64,000 nt of DNA, from the NCBI RefSeq assembly GCF_050113715.1, contig NZ_JBNJQR010000003.1:1-64000 (forward strand), given 5' to 3'. The notes below the pieces were generated by a model. That model made no database searches. It was given only the letters and a program-made list of their open reading frames with translations, and was not told the origin of the DNA. Shown here piece after piece: positions 33,493 through 42,689 of this stretch (position 1 is the first letter of the stretch; each line of letters begins with the position of its first letter). This stretch comes from Brevibacillus_H ginsengisoli (GTDB lineage Bacteria > Bacillota > Bacilli > Brevibacillales > Brevibacillaceae). The translations under genes and the position numbers were made by a program.

Positions 33493-34434
33493 TTGAAGGA
33501 TAGTGTACTGGATCAGATATGTGACCAATTTGGTTGCAAAGAGTCAGAAATCAAACTTCTCGGGGGTTATCACAACAATGTATGGGAGATCAATTGTGGT
33601 AGACCCATCGTGATCAAGCTCTTGGATCAATCACCCGGGATCATCGAGACGATTCGATCAGAAGTAGAATGGATGGAGTATTTACTTGAAAATGGTTTTC
33701 GGGTCGCTAAACCCGTACGGTTTAACGAAAAACATGAAGTGAAGGAAATCTCGGAACACCATATCTTGATTGCTTTTGAAAAGTTACCCGGGTTTCATGT
33801 CAGTGTTGAAAACAAGGAGTTGTGGAACAACGATTTATTTAACAAATGGGGACAGGTCATGGGGAAAATGCACTCCCTAGCCACAGCATATAAGCCAATC
33901 AACCAACGCCCGCAATGGTTTAAGCATCCATTATTCAATAAGGAGATTTGCTCATTAGAACCCGCGTTACTGAAAAGGTGGAAGAAGTATCAAGCGGGGT
34001 TCAGGCATCTTTCAGTATCTGAGGGCACTTTTGGGCTGATTCATGGGGATTTGCACCATCAAAACTTGCTGTATCAAGAAGGGGAAATATCCATTATTGA
34101 TTTTGGCGACAGTGAATACCATTGGTTTGCTTACGACATAGCCATCGCCATTTATCATTCGGCGCAAACAATGAAAAAGGGAAAAGTGAGGATGGAATTC
34201 GCGAAACGTTTTTTCCATTCGTTTATGGACGGGTATTTTAAAGAAAATTCGAATATAGAAATCGTTTCGCAAATTGATCAATTTATTAACTACAGGCATC
34301 TTTTCTCATACGTGTATCATTGGGAATTTTCAGGTAACCATCCGTTCACTGAGTCACAGCGAAACTATCTTGAAGAGATGAGATTATCATTGCTCAATGA
34401 AGATTCGTATTTGGGGTTATCATTAGTTGAGTAA
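33493..34434 (+). CDS. APH-type phosphotransferase
   Basis: 313 residues, TTG start after GGAGGGAAG. The kinase motifs of the aminoglycoside phosphotransferase/choline kinase superfamily are intact: GLIHGDLHHQNLLYQ (catalytic loop, residues ~180-195) and IIDFGDSEYHWFAYD (metal-binding Asp). The N-lobe begins GGYHNNVWEI. Substrates in this family are small alcohols, amino sugars or homoserine; the exact one is unknown. A perfect hairpin terminator overlaps the stop codon. Confidence 0.88.
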   Translation: MKDSVLDQICDQFGCKESEIKLLGGYHNNVWEINCGRPIVIKLLDQSPGIIETIRSEVEWMEYLLENGFRVAKPVRFNEKHEVKEISEHHILIAFEKLPGFHVSVENKELWNNDLFNKWGQVMGKMHSLATAYKPINQRPQWFKHPLFNKEICSLEPALLKRWKKYQAGFRHLSVSEGTFGLIHGDLHHQNLLYQEGEISIIDFGDSEYHWFAYDIAIAIYHSAQTMKKGKVRMEFAKRFFHSFMDGYFKENSNIEIVSQIDQFINYRHLFSYVYHWEFSGNHPFTESQRNYLEEMRLSLLNEDSYLGLSLVE

Positions 34435-34474
34435 CGGCTCTGTTGCAATCGATGCAACAGAGCCGTCTTTTTTT
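34434..34474 (+). terminator. Terminator of the phosphotransferase gene
   Basis: ACGGCTCTGTTGCA (34434-34447) pairs perfectly with TGCAACAGAGCCGT (34453-34466), with seven T after. Confidence 0.93.
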
Positions 34475-34500
34475 AGCTAGATAGAGTGAAGTCGTCTCGT

Positions 34501-34926
34501 TTATTTATGACCCTCGGTGAAAATTTGGAAGGTTACACCAAACTTGTCCGTAACAATTCCATAACCAGGGCTAAAGAAGGTTTCTTGCAAAGGCATCTTT
34601 ACTTGTCCACCTGGCTGTAAGGCTTCAAAAATCTGTTTAGCCTGATTCGCATCATTCATAGTAATACAGATGGTCACTTGATCTCCGCTTTGGAGTGTTT
34701 GACCCGGGAACGTATCAGAAAACATGAGGTCCGATTCGCCGATTTTTAGCGAGGCGTGTGATACAAGATCTTTTGCTGCTTCTGGTAACGGAAAATCAGG
34801 GTTTGGCGGCATTTCACCGAAGCTTTGTTGGAACAAAACTTTGGCGCCTAATGCTTGCTCATAAAACTGAATTGCTTCCTTGGCATTTCCGTTCATCATT
34901 AAATAAGGGATCAAACGCAACGTCAT
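34501..34926 (-). CDS. VOC-family (PhnB/YjdN-like) protein
   Basis: 141 residues, start ATG after GGAGCTGATTCTGC. Glyoxalase-fold repeat pattern with LIPYLMMNGNAKEAIQFYEQALGAKV, then FSDTFPGQ and the end VTDKFGVTFQIF. Family members are PhnB-like proteins of unknown enzymatic role. It is convergent with the phosphotransferase gene and isolated otherwise. Confidence 0.88.
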   Translation of the reverse strand: MTLRLIPYLMMNGNAKEAIQFYEQALGAKVLFQQSFGEMPPNPDFPLPEAAKDLVSHASLKIGESDLMFSDTFPGQTLQSGDQVTICITMNDANQAKQIFEALQPGGQVKMPLQETFFSPGYGIVTDKFGVTFQIFTEGHK

Positions 34927-35100
34927 GCAGAATCAGCTCCTTAGATTTCTTAATGGGTAGAAAGGCGACTAAATCTTTGAAAGATCACTACCATTATTCC
35001 CCACATACTGATTATAAAACAAAGAACGTATGTTTGTAAATTCGGAGATGGGAGCCTTGGCTACGTCATCAAATTCACAGAACCGTAATAATATCTGCCT

Positions 35101-35139
35101 ATTTGGAGTTACAAATACCAAATGGGAAATTTGTATAAT
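35101..35139 (+). promoter_or_regulatory. Promoter with overlapping dyads, molybdoenzyme unit 1
   Basis: TATAAT at 35134-35139. Two inverted repeats overlap the -35 region: ATTTGG (35101) with CCAAAT (35118), and ACAAAT (35111) with ATTTGT (35129). No good -35 hexamer is visible at 17 bases, as often seen for activated promoters. A regulator could bind here. No FNR box (TGTGA-N6-TCACA) was found. Confidence 0.45.
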
Positions 35140-35203
35140 GATTCCATGTGAATTATCGTTTTAATCCAACCGATATTGGAGATACACATGCGATGAGGTG
35201 TGA

Positions 35204-36130
35204 ATGATGGGGATATTTAGTCGATGGATAGAGAGTCTTGATTATGAAGTTACAATTTCGAAGGCTTGCACACGAAAAAAAAGTCCGCATTCCCGTTGTG
35301 ATCAATGCCTTTCTGCCTGTTCCAAACAAGCTCTTTTACTACATGAAGGACAAGTAGCAATAGATCGCAACCTCTGTAATGATTGCGGCGAATGTCTGGT
35401 TTCTTGTCCAGTGCAGGCTATTAAAGGTATTTATCCGAAAAGAAATCGGATAGGAGAACACCTTGTTTATTCGGATGAGTACGTACCAACAGAGAAGGAA
35501 TTGCTGGTTCACTATAAAAAAGGGATCAAGGCTATAACAACCGCTGGCAAACAATTGAATGAAAAGTGGAAAGACGTGTTAAGCAAGACGAATGAATCGC
35601 TGGAAAAGTTGGGGGAGACTCCTTTTCGTGTGGTCGAGAAGCAGCTGACGCAGGAAGAAGTCACGTATACACGCAGAGAGCTGTTTTTTTTCTGGAAAGA
35701 AGAAAGTCAATCACTGCTCAAAGAAATAATGCCCGCTCAATTTCGCTTTAATCAGGAAGACTTGAATCTGCTTCATCATTATCCAGATTTTCAATTTGCA
35801 AGTATTGAGGTCAATCAAGAGACATGCTCGATATGTGGAGCCTGCACATTTTTATGTCCAACCCATTGTATAAAGATTGAGGATGGAAAAATGTTGTTGC
35901 AACCTAGCCAATGTACCAAATGCAACCTTTGTGCAGAGATATGTCCCGAAAAGGCAATTTCTGTCACTCTAGGAATTTTGCCCAAAAAAGATACGATCCT
36001 GCTAACAGCAAAAAAAGTATGTGAGCAATGTGGATCGACTTTTGAAAGTTTGAGTCAGGACGGTATGACTTGTGTCTCATGTACAAAACGGGGAAGGTTC
36101 GGGTCAGTTCATGAACGTACAGGCGTGTAG
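35204..36130 (+). CDS. Polyferredoxin with four [4Fe-4S] motifs and a zinc ribbon
   Basis: 308 residues, start ATG after GAGGTGTGA; the next ATG is an alternative. Two ferredoxin pairs: Cys motifs near residues 33-70 (CDQCLSACSKQ, CNDCGECLVSCP), and at ~208-250 (CSICGACTFLCP, CTKCNLCAEICP). A C-terminal CEQCGSTF...CVSCTKRG zinc-ribbon-like end. The middle is helical, without cofactors. It can carry electrons for the molybdoenzyme encoded 12 bases downstream (36143). No Tat signal, so cytoplasmic. Confidence 0.85.
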   Translation: MMGIFSRWIESLDYEVTISKACTRKKSPHSRCDQCLSACSKQALLLHEGQVAIDRNLCNDCGECLVSCPVQAIKGIYPKRNRIGEHLVYSDEYVPTEKELLVHYKKGIKAITTAGKQLNEKWKDVLSKTNESLEKLGETPFRVVEKQLTQEEVTYTRRELFFFWKEESQSLLKEIMPAQFRFNQEDLNLLHHYPDFQFASIEVNQETCSICGACTFLCPTHCIKIEDGKMLLQPSQCTKCNLCAEICPEKAISVTLGILPKKDTILLTAKKVCEQCGSTFESLSQDGMTCVSCTKRGRFGSVHERTGV

Positions 36131-36142
36131 GAGGGGAATGTC

Positions 36143-38218
36143 TTGACGAAGAGCTTTTCCAATGTTTGTCCAAGAGACTGTTTTGGATCTTGTCGTATCA
36201 GAACCGTAGTAAATCAAGGGAAAATTGTTGAACTAACAGGGTTCCCGAAGGATACATACACGCATGGAGCCCTATGTGCCAAAGGGTATGCCTATCATCA
36301 TCTACAAGAATCTGCGGACAGGGTCCTATATCCCATGAAACAAACAGGTAGAGGATCAGGGAACTGGAAGAGACTTTCATGGGAGGAAGCGCTGGGAGAG
36401 ATAGCTGATCGGTTAATAAAAATCAAAACAGAAGAGAAGACTCTTTTGCCAGTTTGTCTCAATAAGTATTTAGGAAATACCGGGGTTCTAAACGGAGCGG
36501 TTGAAGCATTCTTTCGCAGCATTGGTTATGTCACTTTCATGGTTGGAACCCCTTGTGATTCGGCTGGTATTGATGCTTTGATTTTAAGTTATGGGGCTAG
36601 TCGAAAGCCTCGTCCTGAAGACATGGTCAATTCCCGCCTTATCCTGATTTGGGGAGCGAACCCCGCATGGACAGCATCCCATCAGATGCGTTATGTCTAT
36701 GAAGCCAGGGCACGCGGAGCCAAGATCGTGGTAATCGACCCACAGTACACAGCGACAGCAGCCCGAAGCGACTTGTATGTAGAGGTTAAGCCAGGTGGTG
36801 ATGGCTATCTTGCGCTTGGGATGGCCAAGACAATTGTTCTTGAAGGGCTTACGGATGATACGTTTCTGAAAGAAGCAACTTTGGGATGGGAACCTTACCG
36901 AACGTATCTGTTAACAGTTGAATGGAAGGAAATTACAGAAGGATGCGGTCTCGAGGAGCAAGACATCCGCGAATTGGCTCGTCTTTACGCAGGGGTTAAG
37001 CCATCCACAATCTGGCTGGGAATCGGCGCCCAGCATCATCCTTCCGGTGGTCAGAATTTCCGGATCATTGATAGCTTGGCAGCTCTAACGGGAAATATCG
37101 GTATTTCAGGTGGGAATGTTCACTATGCGGTATCTGAAATAGCCCCGCAGGTGGGCAATTATTCTGGTATAACACCTCCCCCCGGTTCCAAGGGTTGGGT
37201 GAATCCAAGTGGAATAGAGGGACATCGACGTATCGGTACCGGGAGAAATAAGGAATTAGCAAGTTTGACTCCTCCCGTACGATTATTGTGGGTAAGTGGC
37301 CGAAACCCGATCGCTCAAGATCCTGAGAGTAAAAGCATACGCAAGGTTTTTCAACAGATTGAGACCATTGTGGTTACGGACCAGAGAATGACGGCAACCG
37401 CTGGACAAGCAGACTTTTTTCTGCCCGTATCGACATTTTTTGAATATGAGGATGTTGTGATCTCCAATTGGCATTATGGGGTCGCTATCAATCAGAAAGC
37501 GATGGAGCCAGCAGGGGAAAGCAGGACGGATTATTGGATTGTCCGTGAACTAGCCAGAATGCTGAACGAACGGTATCCGGGCTTCAGTACGTTTCCGACA
37601 GAGCTTGAACCACATGGCTGGCTAGATTTAGTATTGGAGCCTTACTACTCTGGGTGGGGGATTAAGCACTATCGAGAGCTTGCCATTCATCAGGTACAAC
37701 TCGATTTTCCTGATGTTCCGTGGAAGGATCATCGCTTTTTAACTCCCTCTGGGAAATATGAATTTTATTCAGAACGGGCAAAGAGTCTAGGTGTTCCCGA
37801 AATCCCAATTCCCGCTCAGGTTCAGAAGTCGACATCAGCATATCCGTTGCAGCTATTGAGTGTGCGCAGTTATGCCAGTTTGAATTCTCAATTCCCACAC
37901 TTATCTAAATTATTGACAGGAGAAGGGTCGAAGCTGCTCATTCATCCGCACACGGCATTAGCCAAGGGAATTGAGGAAGGGCGGGTAGCTTGCGTGTATA
38001 ATGCACTGGGTGAAATTCGGCTGCCTGTCTTATACACGTATTCTGTACCCTATGATGTGCTAGTGGTATATGTGGGGATGACGAATGAGGAAAACAAAGT
38101 GGTGAACTCGTTGTTGGATTTTAGGGAAGCGGATTTGGGTACGTTGAGCAGTGGTGTTCCAGGTCTCTCCTTTCAGTCCTGCTATGTCAATATTACGAGG
38201 AGCGTAGGGCATGGCTGA
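36143..38218 (+). CDS. Molybdopterin oxidoreductase, cytoplasmic type
   Basis: 691 residues, TTG start 6 bases after AGGAGGGG. No Tat signal. The N-terminal CPRDCFGSC with a fourth Cys 27 residues later in CAKG binds a [4Fe-4S] cluster. MGD-binding blocks follow: ILIWGANPAWTASHQ, VVIDPQYTATAARSD, LAALTGNIGISGG and a C-terminal MoCo dinucleotide domain. The Cys in GTPCDSAG lies where PhsA/PsrA-type enzymes have their metal ligand. Substrate unknown. The 3' end overlaps the next gene by 8 bases, so both are coupled. Confidence 0.88.
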   Translation: MTKSFSNVCPRDCFGSCRIRTVVNQGKIVELTGFPKDTYTHGALCAKGYAYHHLQESADRVLYPMKQTGRGSGNWKRLSWEEALGEIADRLIKIKTEEKTLLPVCLNKYLGNTGVLNGAVEAFFRSIGYVTFMVGTPCDSAGIDALILSYGASRKPRPEDMVNSRLILIWGANPAWTASHQMRYVYEARARGAKIVVIDPQYTATAARSDLYVEVKPGGDGYLALGMAKTIVLEGLTDDTFLKEATLGWEPYRTYLLTVEWKEITEGCGLEEQDIRELARLYAGVKPSTIWLGIGAQHHPSGGQNFRIIDSLAALTGNIGISGGNVHYAVSEIAPQVGNYSGITPPPGSKGWVNPSGIEGHRRIGTGRNKELASLTPPVRLLWVSGRNPIAQDPESKSIRKVFQQIETIVVTDQRMTATAGQADFFLPVSTFFEYEDVVISNWHYGVAINQKAMEPAGESRTDYWIVRELARMLNERYPGFSTFPTELEPHGWLDLVLEPYYSGWGIKHYRELAIHQVQLDFPDVPWKDHRFLTPSGKYEFYSERAKSLGVPEIPIPAQVQKSTSAYPLQLLSVRSYASLNSQFPHLSKLLTGEGSKLLIHPHTALAKGIEEGRVACVYNALGEIRLPVLYTYSVPYDVLVVYVGMTNEENKVVNSLLDFREADLGTLSSGVPGLSFQSCYVNITRSVGHG

Positions 38219-38816
38219 AAAAACCTTTTTGTTTGACCCGAATAAGTGCCTAGGATGCCGTGCTTGTCAGATGTCCTGTGCAACGAACCGGAATTTGCCC
38301 AAGGGAGTATTTCTACGTAAGGTAAACGAGGTTGAACTTAAACTAAATGGTCAATGGACGAAATATTTTTTATCATCTGCCTGCCATCAATGCCAGAACC
38401 CAGAGTGTATGCGTCTGTGTCCAGAGCAAGCCATCCGCAAGCGACGGGACGGAATCGTGATCCTGGCAACCGATAAATGTACAAAATGTTCGGTGTGTTT
38501 GCATGGGTGCCCATTCGAGGCTCCGGTTCGTGATCAAGAGTCAGGACAGATTTATAAATGCGATTTTTGTTACGACAGATTGGATGAGGGAAAAGAAGCC
38601 TATTGTGTAGGGGCTTGTCCGGTCAACGCTCTGATGCTCATTGAGTTGCCTGACAACTTTAAAGAGAATCCAGAGTGGGTACGCAGGTTACCCAATGTTC
38701 CCAGAGTTCAATTAACCAGACCCTCCGTGCGGTACTATCCGTTAAGGGTTGGCCGTCAAATGCGGCGTAGCAAGGAAGGGTTGAAACAGGGGGGAAGCTA
38801 TGAAAATGAGGACTGA
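38211..38816 (+). CDS. Four-cluster ferredoxin subunit (DmsB/PsrB type)
   Basis: 201 residues, starting inside the end of the oxidoreductase gene. The four Cys clusters are CLGCRACQMSC, CHQCQNPECMRLCP, CTKCSVCLHGCP and CDFCYDRLDEGKEAYCVGAC. It moves electrons between the molybdenum subunit and a donor. No membrane anchor gene follows, unlike unit 2, so the complex seems soluble or docks on another carrier. Confidence 0.9.
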   Translation: MAEKTFLFDPNKCLGCRACQMSCATNRNLPKGVFLRKVNEVELKLNGQWTKYFLSSACHQCQNPECMRLCPEQAIRKRRDGIVILATDKCTKCSVCLHGCPFEAPVRDQESGQIYKCDFCYDRLDEGKEAYCVGACPVNALMLIELPDNFKENPEWVRRLPNVPRVQLTRPSVRYYPLRVGRQMRRSKEGLKQGGSYENED

Positions 38817-40077
38817 GATCAGCATTCGACAAGAATGGCTGTCAGCGTTACTAAACAATCGGGATCTTCCTTACTATGCGCGCAAGGTGGCGAGTAGACT
38901 GGGCCGTGTCGTACTTATAGTGAGTGCTACCGGTCGAGTGTTAACGCTTCACGATTCAATGGGATCAGGAATTGAATTGGAGGAATTTTGCCCAACACTT
39001 CCAGAGTATCAGGATGCAAACAATTGGAATCTGTTAAATGGCGACAGGCTCCCAATTATTCGCGGGCAATGGTTTGATAGTAGTTCAGCGAGCGTGATAA
39101 CGGAGTATTTAGCAGTTCCCCTGTCTTCAGGGAGTCATCTTGCCGGTTATCTCTATGTATTGGGTGAACCTGATCTAAGCGATGAAGATCAACAGTATCT
39201 GTGGGAATCGGCACTGACTGTCATGCTTGCGCTTGAAGAGAAGGGGCGGTTTCAGCAGGAGGAAGAACGCTACCAAACAGAGTTTTTACGGGATATCTTG
39301 TACAACAATTTTGATTCCAGGCGAGCCATCCTTCATAAGGCCAAGTTTTGGAATTGGGATCTTGGTGGAGCTTGGGCTTTAGTTGTAGCAGAGGGAACTG
39401 GTTTCGTTAGTGCGGAAAACCAACGAGAAGTGGAAATAAAACCATGGATTGATCATGCCGTTAGCATCGCTTGGAGAAGTAATGGAAATAAAATGAGAAT
39501 CCCTCTTACAATTGTCCAAAATGGTCAAATTTTAATCCTAGTTCCATTGTTTGAATCAGATAAGCGTAAAAATACATTACTCATGAGCAAGTTCCTGGAG
39601 AAGCTGATGGAGTCTGCTAGGCAAAGTGGGGTTGGCGAACTGGAAGTAGGTGTGGGGACTTTTGCAGATTCGATTGATGGAGTATACAAAGTGTATCAGG
39701 AAGCGAAAATGGCTTTGGAATTAGGGAAAGCGTTCGCTTATCGTTTTCCGTGCTTTTTTGATGAAATCGGCGTGCTGAAGTTTGTATTTAGCCAACCAGC
39801 ACAAGAACTTCAGGAGTTTGCCCAACGGGTTCTCGGTAAATTATCTGATTATGATCGAGAAACAGAAGCCGGCTTGCAAGATACGTTAATGGCGTATTTT
39901 AAAGCTCGTCTACAGATACCGGAGTGTGCGCGCGAACTGTTTATTCATGAGAACACGTTGCGCAACAGATTAAAAAAGATCGAGCAACTAACCAATCTGG
40001 ATTTACATCGAGTCGATCATTTGTGCAATCTTTATATTGCCCTTGAAGTGCTGCGGCTGGGAGGGGAATCCATGTAA
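38800..40077 (+). CDS. PucR-family transcriptional regulator
   Basis: 425 residues, start ATG after GGGGGGAAGC inside the end of the previous gene. A GAF-like sensor region (~30-140, LAVPLSSGSHLAGYLYVLGEPDLS) is followed by a GGDEF-like middle segment and the C-terminal helix-turn-helix (HENTLRNRLKKIEQLTNLDL) typical of PucR/CdaR activators. Lying between the two molybdoenzyme units and coupled to the first, it probably controls both. The ligand is unknown. A terminator follows. Confidence 0.85.
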   Translation: MKMRTEISIRQEWLSALLNNRDLPYYARKVASRLGRVVLIVSATGRVLTLHDSMGSGIELEEFCPTLPEYQDANNWNLLNGDRLPIIRGQWFDSSSASVITEYLAVPLSSGSHLAGYLYVLGEPDLSDEDQQYLWESALTVMLALEEKGRFQQEEERYQTEFLRDILYNNFDSRRAILHKAKFWNWDLGGAWALVVAEGTGFVSAENQREVEIKPWIDHAVSIAWRSNGNKMRIPLTIVQNGQILILVPLFESDKRKNTLLMSKFLEKLMESARQSGVGELEVGVGTFADSIDGVYKVYQEAKMALELGKAFAYRFPCFFDEIGVLKFVFSQPAQELQEFAQRVLGKLSDYDRETEAGLQDTLMAYFKARLQIPECARELFIHENTLRNRLKKIEQLTNLDLHRVDHLCNLYIALEVLRLGGESM

Positions 40078-40101
40078 TCAATCATAAGGAAAAGACCCAA
40101 T

Positions 40102-40131
40102 GGAGTTTTCGACAACGAAGACTCCTTTTTC
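40102..40131 (+). terminator. Terminator behind the PucR gene
   Basis: GGAGTTTTCG (40102-40111) pairs with CGAAGACTCC (40116-40125) with one G-T pair, then five T. It splits the island into two transcription units. Confidence 0.85.
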
Positions 40132-40153
40132 TTGTGATTTCTACATAGGTAAA

Positions 40154-40179
40154 AAGATATGCCATAAGCGAAATATCTT
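40154..40179 (+). promoter_or_regulatory. Inverted repeat upstream of molybdoenzyme unit 2
   Basis: AAGATAT (40154-40160) and ATATCTT (40173-40179), 12 bases apart, between the PucR terminator and the Tat-dependent molybdoenzyme gene. It is a good candidate for the binding site of the PucR-type regulator or another activator. The core promoter is probably TAATAC/TACTAT near 40185-40193. Confidence 0.5.
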
Positions 40180-40216
40180 CCTCGTAATACTATTCATTCA
40201 AACAGGGAGGATATTT

Positions 40217-42682
40217 ATGCTGAAGATGAAGCGTCGCCAGTTCTTAAAAGGTATGGCGGTAACTGCAGCTACAGTCGGACTAGGAATTCCTGGGGCTAAA
40301 TTTCTGAAAGCCGGATCAGAACCAAACTCTCAGCTGACAGAAAAGGTTTTCCGTACAGGACATTCTAATAACTGCGATGGAGCTTGTGGTCATCTGGTCC
40401 ACGTGGTTGGTGATCGTGCCACTTTTATTGAAAGTGCCGAATGGAAAACCAATATCGATGGATCAAGTTGTCCGGATTTTCATAAGCGGATCTGCTTGCG
40501 GGGTGTCTCTCAACTGCAAAACACGTACAGTCCCAATCGAATCAAGTATCCATATCGTCGGGTAGGTCCACGTGGTTCGGGTGAATGGGAGCGGATCAGT
40601 TGGGAGGAAGCGATTTCGACGATTGCGGAGAACCTGAAAAAAGTCCAGAAAAAATACGGAGAGAAGTCCGTCTGGATTGCCCCCTACACGGGTTCTTTGT
40701 CGCTTTTGGAAGGTGTGACTGGTGCAGGCTACCGTTTTGCCAGTGCGATTGGGGCCTCTGCCGGGGACTTCATTGGAGACAATCAGGGAGACAGCGCGTG
40801 TCCAGCCGGGTTCAACTACGTGTTGGTGGATACGGAGAATCCGGCTAATGGCGGCGGAATGTTTGATGGACATGAATTCTCTGATTATCTCAATTCCAAG
40901 GTGATTATTCTATGGGCGAATAATGTGGCGGAAACGGCTATTCCAGATTGGCGCACTGTATGCGAGGCCAGGAAAAACGGTACGAAGCTCATTGTAATCG
41001 ATCCTCGCTATACTCCAACATCCGCAGCCGCTGACCTATGGGTGCCGATTCGGCCGGGAATGGACACAGCCCTAATTGATGGCATGATGAACTGGATCAT
41101 TCAGAATAGACGCTACGATGAGGGATATGTACGTCAATATACGGTGGCGCCTTATCTCATTCATCCGGAAACGAAAAAATTTCTCAAGCACAAGGATATT
41201 GTAGCGGGTGGGGAAGACAAGTATCTTGTGGTGGATGAACAAGACGGCAAGATCAAGAAGTGTGACGATCCTACATTGGGTAAAGCGGCTTTGTTTGGGA
41301 CCCATGCGGTTGGAACATGGAAGGCTAGGACTGCTATGCAAGTTCTAGCGGATACATTGTCCAAATACACGCCGGAGTATACGGCAAAGATTACGGAAGT
41401 AGACCCTGAAACGATCGTACAACTGGCTAAGCTTTATTCGGGTAACCATCCGGCTGCGATCAAGGTAGGATTCGGACTATCTCACTGGTACCGAGGGGAC
41501 CTGACCTATCAAGCTTTGCTTACGATGTCGGCCCTGACGGGGAATATTGGGGTACACGGCGGAGGTGTCACGATTGTTAGCGGTGTGTTTACATCAACAG
41601 CCTATGATATTCCGCTCTGGTTCTTTCCTGATAACAAGCAGTTTACTTATTTGCCTCCGATGCAAGCCTGTGACGCGATGCTTGAGGATAAACCATATCC
41701 GGTTCGCGCCGCGTGGTTTATGGTGGATAATTACGCGCAGCAGATGTCCGATCGTAACAAAGTGTTAAAAGCTTTGGATAAGCTTGATTTCTTGGTTGTC
41801 TCTGATTATGTGCTTTCCGCCACAGCGGAGATGGCTGATATCGTCCTGCCAGCCTGTACCTATTTGGAGAAGACGGATTTGCTAGGCTCAAATAACCACT
41901 ACCTCCAGTATATGCCCAAAATTATCGAGCCGTTATGGGAATCCAAGTCTAACCTTGATGCGATCCGAATGGTTGCTGAAAAAATGGGAGTGGGGCGATA
42001 CTTTTCCAAGACACCAGACGAGTACATCAAGGAGATTCTGCACATTGGTGATCCTCACGCAAATCCGCTGGTTCGAGGTCTCACATGGGAGCAGCTGACG
42101 AGTGGGGCTTATCGTCTGAATACGGAGACTGTTCCGTATGTGCCATTCTTTAATAAACAATTCCCGACGAAATCTGGGAAGATCGAGTTTTATGTAGAGC
42201 GCTTGATTCCCTATGAACAAGAGGTTTGCGATTTCAAAGAACCTTGCGAAGCATCTCCCAACAATCCGCTGTTCAAGAAATACCCGCTGGTGTTTCTTAG
42301 CACGCACACACGCTTTAGAACTCACTCCCAATACAGTGATTTGCCGTGGTTAAAAGAGATCAATAACAACGGAGAGGGATTCCTCGAAATCAATCCACTG
42401 GATGCCGCCAAACGTGGGATTCAGAGCGGAGATGTTATACGAATCTTTAATGACCGGGGCGAGATGAAGGTGCGAGCGCGTTTGACAGAAGGGATCAAAC
42501 CTGGGGTAACCAATTGCTATCAAGGCGGCTGGGTCACGAAGCAGGTCAAACACTACATTGAAGGACATCCCAATAACCTGACCCATCAAATTGCGAATCC
42601 CGCTCAGTCCATTGTCCCCAATTTTCAATCGAATGCGGCTTATTTTGACTGTTTAGTGGAAGTTGAGAAAGTGAAGGAGTGA
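40217..42682 (+). CDS. Tat-exported molybdopterin oxidoreductase, NarG-like (type II) catalytic subunit
   Basis: 821 residues from the ATG after GGGAGGATATTT. Twin-arginine signal KRRQFLKGMAV, then a hydrophobic stretch. The first Fe-S site is HSNNCDGACGH with a later CLRG: His-x3-Cys-x3-Cys...Cys, the His-containing pattern of NarG-like enzymes. An Asp in FIGDNQGDSA lies where NarG-type enzymes use Asp as the metal ligand. Later blocks IILWANNVAETAIPDW, VIDPRYTPTSAAADLW and SALTGNIGVHGGG bind the two guanine dinucleotides. It reduces (or oxidises) an unknown compound outside the membrane. It heads the unit with subunits B, C, chaperone, TatA and MoaA. Confidence 0.88.
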   Translation: MLKMKRRQFLKGMAVTAATVGLGIPGAKFLKAGSEPNSQLTEKVFRTGHSNNCDGACGHLVHVVGDRATFIESAEWKTNIDGSSCPDFHKRICLRGVSQLQNTYSPNRIKYPYRRVGPRGSGEWERISWEEAISTIAENLKKVQKKYGEKSVWIAPYTGSLSLLEGVTGAGYRFASAIGASAGDFIGDNQGDSACPAGFNYVLVDTENPANGGGMFDGHEFSDYLNSKVIILWANNVAETAIPDWRTVCEARKNGTKLIVIDPRYTPTSAAADLWVPIRPGMDTALIDGMMNWIIQNRRYDEGYVRQYTVAPYLIHPETKKFLKHKDIVAGGEDKYLVVDEQDGKIKKCDDPTLGKAALFGTHAVGTWKARTAMQVLADTLSKYTPEYTAKITEVDPETIVQLAKLYSGNHPAAIKVGFGLSHWYRGDLTYQALLTMSALTGNIGVHGGGVTIVSGVFTSTAYDIPLWFFPDNKQFTYLPPMQACDAMLEDKPYPVRAAWFMVDNYAQQMSDRNKVLKALDKLDFLVVSDYVLSATAEMADIVLPACTYLEKTDLLGSNNHYLQYMPKIIEPLWESKSNLDAIRMVAEKMGVGRYFSKTPDEYIKEILHIGDPHANPLVRGLTWEQLTSGAYRLNTETVPYVPFFNKQFPTKSGKIEFYVERLIPYEQEVCDFKEPCEASPNNPLFKKYPLVFLSTHTRFRTHSQYSDLPWLKEINNNGEGFLEINPLDAAKRGIQSGDVIRIFNDRGEMKVRARLTEGIKPGVTNCYQGGWVTKQVKHYIEGHPNNLTHQIANPAQSIVPNFQSNAAYFDCLVEVEKVKE

Positions 42683-42689
42683 ATGAGGG

